Positions 11,710 through 20,819 of a DNA stretch of 64,000 bases are shown in pieces (position 1 is the stretch's first letter; each line of letters begins with the position of its first letter). The stretch comes from Dichetophora obliterata (lineage: Eukaryota; Arthropoda; Insecta; Diptera; Sciomyzidae). The translations under genes and the position numbers were made by a program. The notes beneath the pieces are model-generated. The model saw only the letters and a list, made by a program, of their open reading frames with translations, had not been told where the DNA came from and did not search any database. Location: NCBI GenBank assembly GCA_963920525.1, contig OY986435.1, forward strand, positions 269,116,074 to 269,180,073, written 5' to 3'.

Positions 11710-12657
11710 ATGACTGAAAATCAAGACTCAGGACTTTCCTTATCCACAGTGGATAAAATGACGATTGCACAGCTGCGACAGGAACTTGATAGACGAGAAG
11801 CTCCTCTTGGTGGAAGTCGTGCTGTTCTCAAATTAGGATTGATAAATCTGGTGGCGAATGGAGGTGAGAATTAAAACGACGATGACGAAGACGAGCAACA
11901 AAAAGAAGCAATGGCAAATACAAATTCGGCGGAAACCATAGAAGGAAGGCAGATCGTACAACAAGAGGTCCTCACAGCGTCACAGACATCCATTGATCAA
12001 TTTGGATTCATACGCCAGCAACAAGCGATGCATGCAGCTCCCGAAATTCGCTCTATGTCATTCAAGGACGCAGAAGGTATCGTCGAATCATTTAACGGAG
12101 AAGACGACTTGTTGGTTGAGGTATGGATTCGTAGAGTTGAAGAACTAAAAGATGACTGTGGATGGATGGACAAGGATTTAGTTATATTCGCAAAAAAGCA
12201 ACTTCGAGGTGCCGCAAAATCTTTCATAGCAAGTTTACCATGCTGCAATTAGTGGATGGAGTTAAAACGTGAGTTAGTTCTAGAATTCAAAGCAGTGATA
12301 TACTCGAAAGATGTGCATGCTAAGCTAAATTGCAGAATGAAGAAAACAAATGAATCCTGGCGAGCATACGTATATGAAATGCGCATGATTGCATCACAGA
12401 TCAGTCTTGACGATAGTTCTACAATTTCCTACATAGTCGATGGCATAGACGACAACTCCGTTGCAAAGTTAATTCTTCACGGAGCAACAAATTTTAACGA
12501 ACTAAAAATGAAATTCATGGAATACGAGAAGATTAAGAGCGTTAAGAAATCACCACTTGTGGTAAAAATGCCAAAAAATCAAAACTACAACGAAAATAAA
12601 ATGCTATACGTGCGGCGAGGACGGACATGGTTCATGGAACTGCCCCTCAGCAAGTAA
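11710..12657 (+). pseudogene. Gypsy gag, interrupted by stops
   Basis: The capsid polyprotein gene of the LTR element. The frame opens at 11710 and passes through stops at 11872 and 12250 without changing frame. The N-terminus has a SAP-like stretch (MTIAQLRQELDRRE), then acidic residues (DDDEDE), then a capsid-like helical region with SWRAYVYEMRMIA. Just after 12657 a degenerate zinc-knuckle stretch, KCFSCNSLDKLH, can be read in another frame. Non-functional. Confidence 0.75.
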
Positions 12658-12675
12658 AGGTCCTAAGTGCTTTAG

Positions 12676-12945
12676 TTGCAACAGTTTGGACAAATTGCAT
12701 CCGCACGCACGAAAGGATCTTTCGAGAAGAAGAACGCGGTAAATGTCAACATCGAAGAACCTGTGAAAATGGTAACAATTGGAACGAGTACTTTTGAAGC
12801 TTTAGTAGATACAGGAAGCTGCGTTAATTTAATGAAGATGTCAGTACATCAAGAAGTTGGAAACCAGAAGTTGAAAAAAAACTCTAAGGAATTTTGTTGG
12901 ACTCGGTGCCAAAAGAACTGTTCCAGAAGGAATAGCCAGACATGA
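12676..12945 (+). pseudogene. Gypsy aspartic protease fragment
   Basis: Contains LVDTGSCVNLM with the retropepsin DTG active-site triad. Protease normally lies between gag and RT in Ty3/gypsy elements, as here. The following segment (12989-13333), with MCYDIILGREFLK, is the protease C-terminus and linker in another frame, so at least one frameshift separates them. Confidence 0.75.
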
Positions 12946-13271
12946 TATATTATTATCAGGTGAGAAGTATGGTTGCAATTTCTATATTATGTCAAACGCT
13001 TTCATGTGCTATGACATCATTTTGGGTCGAGAATTCCTTAAATATTGCGAATTGTGCATGAGTCCAGAGAAAATATCGATCAGAAAGATAAATAGTAATA
13101 ACTCAGCTGACGAACATCATCAAGACGATTTGGCACGTATCCAAGTAGTGGTAGATAAAATTGAACTAGACGTACCGTCAAAATTTGAAGATGTAGTGGC
13201 TGAAATTTACAAAAGCTATATTCCAGGAAAGGTTGCAGATTGTCCAATTAAAACCACATTAATCCTGAACG

Positions 13272-13995
13272 ATGAAACTCCAATTTATCAATGTGCACGA
13301 AGAAAAGAAGATTGTTCAAGAACAGGTCGATGAGTGGTTAAGAGAAGACATTATAGAACCAAGAAATTCAGAATTTTCCAGTCCAGTTGTGATCGTTTGG
13401 AAGAAAGATGGTCGTTACAGACTATGCGTGGATTACCGAAAATTGAACAAGGTAATTCAAAAAGACCGTTTTCCGATGCAAAGAATCGATGACCAACTAG
13501 ACAAATTGGTAAAGCGAAGATTTTTTTCAACAATTGACCTGAAGAACGGGTTTTTCCATGTGCCAATGCACCAAGATAGTATGAAGTACACTGCTTTCGT
13601 TACATCTGAAGGTCAGTTCATGTTCAAGAAAACACCGTTTGGACTTTGTAGCTCTCCATCAAGTTTCAATCGTTACATAAGCTATGTTTATGCAGATCTG
13701 ATTCGAAAGGGTATCGTTATACAATATGTAGACAACATTATAATACCATTAAAGACATTTGAAGAAGGTATCTCGCGTCTTCGAATTGTCATGGCGGTTT
13801 CAGCGAAGAACGGAATAGATATCAATTGGAAGAAATGCCAGTTCCTGAAAACCGAAGTGGAATATCTAGGACACATGATTTCTGACTCGAAGATTTATCC
13901 CTCAGAATCGAAAACAAGAGCAGTGCAGCAGACGTTTTCCGAACCAAAAACGAACAAGAAATTACAGAGCTTTTTAGGATTAGCAGGCTATTTCC
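13272..13995 (+). pseudogene. Gypsy reverse transcriptase, 5' part
   Basis: Ty3/gypsy RT core with IIEPRNSEFSSPVVIVWKK, RLCVDYRKLNK, FFSTIDLKNGFFHVPM, TPFGLCSSPSSF and EYLGHMIS. The catalytic box reads YVDN where the family has YxDD, so the second metal-binding Asp is replaced. The frame runs to the LINE insertion at 13996, just after AGYF; the continuation (RKFICGYASIV) resumes at about 18641. Confidence 0.88.
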
Positions 13996-14214
13996 AGTAT
14001 CTAGCAGTACAACGTATTCTTTGGTGTCAACTAACGTGTTTCTTTTGGTGTCAACTAAATCAACGTTTTACAATTGTTATTGTCACTTATAAAATCCAAT
14101 TTTGATTGCTTATCTCGCCGATCGTAATTCACCTTCGTGTCGTGTTATTGTCATTTTGCTAAACGGCGGATTAACTAGTAGAATTTATAATTTAAATTTT
14201 ATTCTCAACGCATA

Positions 14215-15150
14215 ATGTCTCTAATTAAAAACACACGTAGTGCTACAAGTAGCCGTAAAAATGTTGCTCCGGTGACACCACTTGGTGCTTGTAGACCTGA
14301 TGACTCAACACCCACAACTGCATCTTTGATGGCGGATGCAAATTGGAGCCTGCAGCTTATTAACATTCGAGAGAGCATTGTTGAACAGCTTACTGGAGCG
14401 ATAACTGCGTCGGAGGAGAGGGTGATGCAGAGAATTGGCGAAGTATCAGCTGAGCTTTCCAACATGAAGTTATCCATAAAAAATCTTGGAGAAAGAGTTG
14501 CTATCGTTGAAGCTGCGTATGTCGAACTAAGTGTGTTAAAAGAGAACATGCAAGAAATGAAAAATGAAATAGAAAACCACAAAGCAACTGTGGAGACAAA
14601 AACAATGCACTCTTCTATGCTGGATGTTGAAGTTAAAGCTTTGAAGTCACAACTGGAAGCTTATGAGAGTGATTCTATCTCAACTGACGTCGTCATCAAT
14701 GGTATTCCCTCTGCTACTAAAGATAACCTAAGCTGCATTTTTAACAGAGTTTGCTCTTTGATTCAATGCGACTCTATAAGGCTACGTGATATTTTTAGAG
14801 TGCGTGCCAATAACAGCAACAAAAATGCAGTGATCATCGCAAAGCTTGCGACTGCTTATGACCGCAATTGCCTATTGAAAGCTATTGCTGCATTTCGCAG
14901 AAATAATAACAGGCAGTTCACGCTCTGTGAGATCGGGTGTGGGGGAGATGAACATTTCTATATCCATGAAAGCTTGACCAAAACAAACCGTCAAACCATG
15001 CTCTATGCTGGTCAACTAAGGAGAGAAAATAGACTTGCTGCTGTTTTTTCACTGCGTGGGCGTGTATACGTAAGAGCAACTCGTGATGGTGAGGCCATAT
15101 TGGTAGACAGTAAAGAGAGCGTTGACAGCGTCGTGGGACCCATTAAATAG
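14215..15150 (+). CDS. LINE ORF1 protein, coiled coil plus C-terminal RNA-binding-like domain
   Basis: Open frame of 311 codons. Residues 40-150 are rich in heptad-like hydrophobic spacing (LSNMKLSIKNLGERVAIVE, LKENMQEMKNEIE), predicting a trimer- or dimer-forming coiled coil. The C-terminal half (155-300) resembles the FP25K/L1-ORF1-like domain of CR1-type ORF1 proteins, ending in AAVFSLRGRVYVRATRDGE. ORF1 proteins coat the LINE RNA. No CCHC knuckle is present, unlike Jockey ORF1. It sits about 218 bases upstream of ORF2. Confidence 0.75.
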   Translation: MSLIKNTRSATSSRKNVAPVTPLGACRPDDSTPTTASLMADANWSLQLINIRESIVEQLTGAITASEERVMQRIGEVSAELSNMKLSIKNLGERVAIVEAAYVELSVLKENMQEMKNEIENHKATVETKTMHSSMLDVEVKALKSQLEAYESDSISTDVVINGIPSATKDNLSCIFNRVCSLIQCDSIRLRDIFRVRANNSNKNAVIIAKLATAYDRNCLLKAIAAFRRNNNRQFTLCEIGCGGDEHFYIHESLTKTNRQTMLYAGQLRRENRLAAVFSLRGRVYVRATRDGEAILVDSKESVDSVVGPIK

Positions 15151-15367
15151 CTATTTAATCTTAAGTATATTATATTTGATGTTTATATATTGCATGTTGT
15201 TAATATGTTTATTATTATTTATATTTTACTTTATTTAATTTCACTTTACTGGCATTATGTTGCCAAATCTATATTCTCTACTCTATCCTCATATCTGTCA
15301 CTTTCTCATCTAGGCTTTAGTTTTCTTTTTTGGTGTATCTATTGCATGTTTGTAGTTGGTTCGCTGT

Positions 15368-18286
15368 ATGTTTATTATGTTACATTCTGATATACTGTCT
15401 AGTGGTGCTGTGAATAATCATAAGACCCTAATCAATATTTTGTGTAAACAGCGCATTGGTCTAAATGTTGTTTACTTTAATGCTCGGAGCTTAAATGGGT
15501 TAAAGCTTGATAACTTCAGAGATGTCTTTGAAAACTCTCTTGCTGATGTCATATGTGTCTCGGAAACTTGGTTCAAGACTGATATTCCTGACTCTTATTA
15601 CAATTTAAATGGCTTTAATATCTTTCGTAATGATAGGTGTGGTAGACGGGGTGGTGGTGTAGCTGTATTTTGTAGGTCCAATCTTAATGTTAAATATGTC
15701 AATAAATGTATGTCTGATGAAGCCTGTGAGTTTCTTAATGTTGAAATCTTTGATCAAAATTGCAAAATATTAGTATCTTGTGTCTACAATCCTCATCGTT
15801 GCTATAGTATAGAGCCATTTTTTACTGATTTAGCTAGTAAATTAATCGATTATGACTTCTTTTTTGTTTGTGGTGATTTCAATGTAAATTTGTTGCATAA
15901 TGACTCTGTTAGTGATAACTTTCATTACCTTTCCTCTATGTGTGGACTTAAAATCACAAATAATTCCATTCCTACTCGTTTTATGCATGGTTGTGAACCA
16001 AGTCTTCTTGATGTTTGTCTAGTTTCTGATTTTTCTTTGCTCCTTAAGTATGATCAAATAACTTTCTTGTCTGATCATGACTTACTTTTTTGTTGCCTTG
16101 ATATTAATCTTGGAAGAACTTCTCCTGCTAGTTTCTCATATTACGACTATAAATCCATTGACTTTTCTGGCTTATTTCAAAGCTTATCAGCCGTGCAATG
16201 GAATGACTGTTGGTTTTTTGAGTCGGTAAACGACAAACTTAAGGTTTTCATGGATAAGTTAGATGTTTTATTTGTTAGTCATGTTCCGTTGCGTTCTGTT
16301 CAAGTCTCTAATAGGAGTTGTCCCTGGTTTACGAATCCTGTATTAGTTGCCATTAGGTTAAGGAATAAGCTTCACTCTAAATGGAAAAATAATCCTTCAA
16401 TTACCAACTGGGAAAACTTTAGAAGAGCTAGAAATGATGCCACTGTCGTGGTCAGGCAAGCTAAGACCAATTTTTTTAACTCTAAGCTGAACCCCAACTT
16501 AAATTCTAAACTGATATGGCAGAATATTAAAAGATACAGAGTTTTTACTAAAAATTCTAGTGAGTGCAATTTAGATTCTGAAGAGTTAAATAACTTCTTC
16601 CTAGCTAGCGGAAACCATATGCCGGAAAGTAGTGCTTCAGATTCTGAAGAGTTAAATAACTTCTTCCTAGCTAGCGGAAACCATATGCCGGAAAGTAGTG
16701 CTAACAGGGCTGAGCTGCCAGTGATGATAAGTAGCAATGTGTTCCCTTCCTTTGAATTTAATTCAGTAGGTGAGGATTATGTGGCTAAGTGTATAGTGAA
16801 AATTAACTCCAATGCTATAGGGGCTGATGGAATGCCTATAAAGTTTATTAAATTAGTTTTGCCGTATATTATATCACCTTTCACTCACTTAATAAATCAT
16901 TGTTTGACAAGTTCCCAATTCCCTGATATATGGAAAGCTGCCATTGTCCTGCCTGTAGCAAAATCTTCTTCTGCTTCTGTACCGGATGACTACAGACCTA
17001 TTAGTATATTACCTGCCCTAGGTAAGGTCCTTGAACGTATCATGACTGACCAAATTTCGGACCACCTTAATTTAAATAATTTGCTTTCACCGTTTCAGTC
17101 AGGTTTCAGGACTGGCCACAGTTGTTCTACCGCTGCAGTTAAAATCCTTGATGACATCAGAGTTGCTTATGATCAGAACTTTCTTACTCTGCTGTGTCTT
17201 GTTGATTTTTCTAAAGCTTTCGATTCTGTCAATCATTCACTTCTGTGCAATAAACTATGTAACTACTTTAAGTTTAGTCGTAGTGCTGTTAATCTAATAT
17301 ACAACTACTTGAAAGGTAGAATGCAAAGGGTTAAAGTGGGTAACGTTCATTCGTCTCTTAGACCAGTTGAGACTGGAGTTCCTCAAGGTTCCATCCTGGG
17401 CCCACTACTTTTCTCTATTTTTATAAATGATATTTTTTCAGTTTGTAAATACGCATCTGTGCACGCTTACGCTGATGACATCCAACTGTATATCTCTCGA
17501 TCTACTGGACTCTTAGAAGACTTGACCTATAGAATGAATTATGACTTAACCTCGCTAAATAACTGGGCTATTACAAACATGCTTCTTATTAATCCCTTGA
17601 AATCTAAGGATTTGCCCATTGCTAGGAGTGGCTCATGCTTTGTTGATATCCCTCCTTTATATATTGGAGCTCAGCAACTCGAATTTGTGTTAAAGGCAAA
17701 AAACTTAGGATTTATAATCAACACTAAGCTGACCTGTACTGACCATATAAACAACACAATAGGAAAAATTTACGGGACTTTACGTTACTTACGCACGTCC
17801 TCTAACTTCACGCCTCTTGAAACTCGGCGCAGACTAGTCGTACAATTAATAATGCCTCATATTAATTTCTTTGATGTTGTCTATAGTCAGCTAGATTCAC
17901 AATCCCAGCATAAACTTCTAGTTGCATTCAATAGTGCGGCTAGGTATGTATATGGGGTCAGTCGATTTGATCATATCTCTCAAAGGAGTAAAGGGATTCT
18001 GGGATGTGGTTTACTTGAGCATATGAACATCCGCAACATTTTATTCCTGTACAATCTTATGAACACTCATTGCCCTCATTATCTTTTTGAAAAACTTCAA
18101 TTTTTCCAGAGTCACCGGTCTCATAATCTTATTGTTCCTAGGTATAACTACCTCAATAGTAGCAGATACTTCTTCATCAGCGCCATTAGACTTTGGAATG
18201 CATTACCTAATTCTCTAAAACAAATCACTTCACGAACCAGTTTTAAACATTCCATTTATAATTATTTCAATACTTTAAACCAATAA
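15368..18286 (+). CDS. LINE ORF2: endonuclease and reverse transcriptase
   Basis: Open frame of about 970 codons; ATG at 15368 or 15377. The N-terminal APE-type endonuclease (about residues 30-250) shows YFNARSLNG, CVSETWF, RRGGGVAVF, VCGDFNVN and LSDHDLL, all expected catalytic blocks. The RT (about 480-760) shows DDYRPISILPALGKVLE, FQSGFRTGHSC, LVDFSKAFDSVNHSLL, GVPQGSILGPLLF and HAYADDIQLY. The C-terminus has the LWNALPNSL motif of the CR1/Jockey group. A 66-bp tandem duplication adds 22 residues between the endonuclease and RT. No stop or frameshift, so it could be active or recently active. Confidence 0.9.
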   Translation: MFIMLHSDILSSGAVNNHKTLINILCKQRIGLNVVYFNARSLNGLKLDNFRDVFENSLADVICVSETWFKTDIPDSYYNLNGFNIFRNDRCGRRGGGVAVFCRSNLNVKYVNKCMSDEACEFLNVEIFDQNCKILVSCVYNPHRCYSIEPFFTDLASKLIDYDFFFVCGDFNVNLLHNDSVSDNFHYLSSMCGLKITNNSIPTRFMHGCEPSLLDVCLVSDFSLLLKYDQITFLSDHDLLFCCLDINLGRTSPASFSYYDYKSIDFSGLFQSLSAVQWNDCWFFESVNDKLKVFMDKLDVLFVSHVPLRSVQVSNRSCPWFTNPVLVAIRLRNKLHSKWKNNPSITNWENFRRARNDATVVVRQAKTNFFNSKLNPNLNSKLIWQNIKRYRVFTKNSSECNLDSEELNNFFLASGNHMPESSASDSEELNNFFLASGNHMPESSANRAELPVMISSNVFPSFEFNSVGEDYVAKCIVKINSNAIGADGMPIKFIKLVLPYIISPFTHLINHCLTSSQFPDIWKAAIVLPVAKSSSASVPDDYRPISILPALGKVLERIMTDQISDHLNLNNLLSPFQSGFRTGHSCSTAAVKILDDIRVAYDQNFLTLLCLVDFSKAFDSVNHSLLCNKLCNYFKFSRSAVNLIYNYLKGRMQRVKVGNVHSSLRPVETGVPQGSILGPLLFSIFINDIFSVCKYASVHAYADDIQLYISRSTGLLEDLTYRMNYDLTSLNNWAITNMLLINPLKSKDLPIARSGSCFVDIPPLYIGAQQLEFVLKAKNLGFIINTKLTCTDHINNTIGKIYGTLRYLRTSSNFTPLETRRRLVVQLIMPHINFFDVVYSQLDSQSQHKLLVAFNSAARYVYGVSRFDHISQRSKGILGCGLLEHMNIRNILFLYNLMNTHCPHYLFEKLQFFQSHRSHNLIVPRYNYLNSSRYFFISAIRLWNALPNSLKQITSRTSFKHSIYNYFNTLNQ
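16574..16705 (+). repeat. In-frame 66-bp tandem duplication inside LINE ORF2
   Basis: Two adjacent 66-bp units (16574-16639 and 16640-16705) differ only in the last few bases. Each encodes 22 residues beginning DSEELNNFFLASGNHMPESS. It lies in the linker before the RT fingers and keeps the frame. Confidence 0.95.
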
Positions 18287-18640
18287 AACAATGTTTCTTT
18301 TTCTATACTAGTTTTCTCATCTTATCTGTGCTCAAATCCTAGCTTTCTTTCTCTTTCTCTCTATAAAATACCTCCTTCTAGTTGTGTCCTATAGTAATAT
18401 ATAGCCACTAAGATCATGATATATAATCGTATAACTATTTTATTTAATTTAATTTGTTTATTAAAAATATCGTTTACAAATCATAATAGATTTATTGTTG
18501 TTTTAAACAGTTTTTATTTAATGTTAGTTTTAAACTACTTTTTAAATATCATTGTCCACATCTTATGTAGTACTAAAAAAGACCAAGTCTTAATGTACAC
18601 CATTATAAATAAATAAATAAAATAAATAAATAAATAAAAA

Positions 18641-19218
18641 ATTTCCGAAAATTTATTTGTGGATATGCAAGCATCGTTGCCCTATTGCACAAACTTCTTC
18701 ATGGGGGGTAAAAGAAATTAAGTTTGAAGCTGTTAATAAAGCTGCCTTCGAGGAAGTTAAAGAGAAACTAATGTAAAATCCTATATTACAAATGTATGAT
18801 CCTGATTCCGTGACTGATTTACATACAGATGGCAGTAAACTAGGATTTGGCGCCATATTAATGCAGAAGAGCACAGAGTTTTCAGAATTTCACCCAGTAC
18901 TATATTGAAGCAAATCAAACAGTGAAGCAGAGAAGAATTATCAATCATATGAGCTGGAAGTCTTGGCAATTGTAGAATCGGTAAAAAAGCTTCCACCATA
19001 TTTATTGGTAATACGATTCAAAATAATTACTGACTGCGCAACGTTTCAACGAACTTTCAATAAACCAGACATTCCACCCAGAGTAAAACGTTGGACTTTA
19101 TACTTGGAAGAGTATAATTACGTCATGGATCACCGTTTCGAAGAACGAATGAAACACGTCGACGCACTAAGCAGGTATCCAATAATGATTTCTGATGTTA
19201 GCTACCCAGCAATAATTT
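18641..19218 (+). pseudogene. Gypsy RT C-terminus and RNase H, decayed
   Basis: Continues the RT from 13995 with RKFICGYASIV, then RNase H pieces: DLHTDGSKLGFGAILMQK (18819-18872), an in-frame stop, and SKSNSEAEKNYQSYELEVLA. The frame 18963-19218 holds ITDCATFQRTF, RVKRWTLYLEEYNY and HVDALSRYP, typical of the Ty3/gypsy RNase H to integrase junction. Confidence 0.85.
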
Positions 19219-19248
19219 GATAACTACATCATAAAAAATGGTATTTTA

Positions 19249-19862
19249 TTGTTATTGAAATTTGTTGAAGGACGAGAACTAATTGTGGTACCAAATTCAT
19301 TGAAGAAGGAGATAATAAAATCAACTCACGGAAAAGGATATTTTGGAGTTGAAAAAACTGAGAAGATGGTAAGAATGGAATTTTACATAAAGGGGATTTA
19401 CGAGAAAGTTAAGAGATGCATCCAAAGCTGTCTGCAGTGCATCGTTATGAGTCGTAAAAGAGGAAAGAAAGAAGCGAAATTAAATCCAGTTCCTAAAGAT
19501 GACTTTCCCTTAGTTGCACTTCACATGGATCACGTTGGACCACTAACGGTAACAAGAAAGGGATACCGATACTTATTAGTCATTGTGGATGCGTTCTCTA
19601 AGTTCACATGGATTTATCCAACGAAAACGACTGCTGTCTCCGAAGTTTTGAATCGATTTAACAGTCTCGTCAAAACATTCGGATATCCAGAAAGACTGAT
19701 CACGGACAAGTGCAGCATTTAGCTCAACCGATATCAAGTACTTTTGCGATAGTTACAAAATTCGTCATTACCAGACTACAACCGGAGTTCCGAGAGGCAA
19801 TGGCCAAGTCGAACGGGTCAATGCTGTTGTTATTTCAGTTTTGTCTAAGCTTGCGTTAAGCG
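19249..19862 (+). pseudogene. Gypsy integrase, N-terminal and core part
   Basis: Integrase with the HHCC zinc-binding region (HGKGYFGVEKTEKMV ... CIQSCLQCIV) and core motifs LHMDHVGPL (first catalytic Asp) and YRYLLVIVDAFSKF. A frameshift at about 19718 follows LITDK (second Asp). The piece with GNGQVERVNAVV, including the catalytic Glu, is in another frame. It is cut by the hAT at 19863 and resumes at 24103. Confidence 0.87.
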
Positions 19863-20219
19863 TAGGGATGTGCAGGTCGAAGTCGAAGTCGAAATAAGTC
19901 GAAAATCGACTTTTGCTTGATAATTTTCGGCTTTTAGCGATCGTCTTTCTGATACTGAAAAAAGTCGAAAGTCGAATTTTACTTTCGACTTTTACTTTCG
20001 ACTTTTTCATTTTATGCGAAACAAAAACCTTAACGCTTATCTTAGAACTGTCTTCCTTAAACTAATAAACGAAATAGCTGTTTAACAACAAATAAAGCTG
20101 CGTTGGCAACTCTTGCTTCGATAAATATAAAATAGTGGTCGGCAAAATTATAAGAAAGATACTGTAAGTGGAAGTGTGACAAAGCAATTGCGTATCATCT
20201 GATTACGTTACACGCGTAA

Positions 20220-20819
20220 CAAAATGTTTTTATGAAATTGTCTCTATTTGAAAAGCAGGTGAGAATTTTTATCAAAATTTATTATTTTTGAGCTTCAAAT
20301 TTTGTTATGAAAAAAAAAACATTGCAACAAACACATAGAAATATCAAGAATACTGGGTAACAAATTTATATTCACAATAATCAAACTAAGCTCAAATCGA
20401 TTAATTTTTTTATAGAAAACAGTGGAAAGTTCTGCTTTAAGTCAAATTGTCAAGAATTTAATACGAGTGCTTGCCATTGAAATCACAAAAAATTTACAAT
20501 ATTGAATTGGTAAAACCATACGCTTCTTTAACACTTCTAGATCCTAGATTAAAAAAGCACGCATTTCAAAATATTCGTGAGTGTTCTGTAAGCAGCAGTA
20601 CATAAATAATTACATCAAATATTACCCCGAATGAATGCCGAGATGTGACAAGCAAGAATTTCAAATGAAGAAGTAATGATAGCGGATAACAGTGATGGAT
20701 AAAACAAACATGGACTCTACAACTGATGAATTGAAGGGATGCCCACTTAGCGGTGTCTTTATCTGGCTCGCCTAATTGATCGAAAACTTAATAAAAACCC
20801 GCTTGTTGTCTGGAAATTT
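20220..20819 (+). pseudogene. hAT transposase fragment, upstream part
   Basis: Short pieces of hAT transposase can be read in several frames, including LDPRLKKHAFQN near 20540 and NPLVVWK at about 20795-20815, just before the LINE insertion. Stops and frameshifts are frequent. Recognised through the continuation at 23233. Confidence 0.6.

Larger units (their letters stand above)
13996..18640 (+). mobile_element. CR1-like LINE, apparently full length
   Basis: A complete-looking non-LTR retrotransposon with a 5' UTR (13996-14214), ORF1, ORF2, a 3' UTR and an (AAATA)n-type tail (18606-18640). ATTTCC flanks it at 13990-13995 and 18641-18646 and is the probable target duplication. Removing it reconnects the gypsy RT sequence. 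ORF1 and ORF2 are both open, so this is the best-preserved retrotransposon in the window. Confidence 0.9.

Noticed and set aside
14205..14582. 125-codon frame on the minus strand
   Set aside because: It is the antisense shadow of LINE ORF1 (14215-15150), which has a recognisable coiled-coil and C-terminal domain on the plus strand.
16372..16737. 121-codon minus-strand frame with an internal repeat
   Set aside because: The repeat is the 66-bp duplication of LINE ORF2 read backwards; the plus strand holds the real gene.
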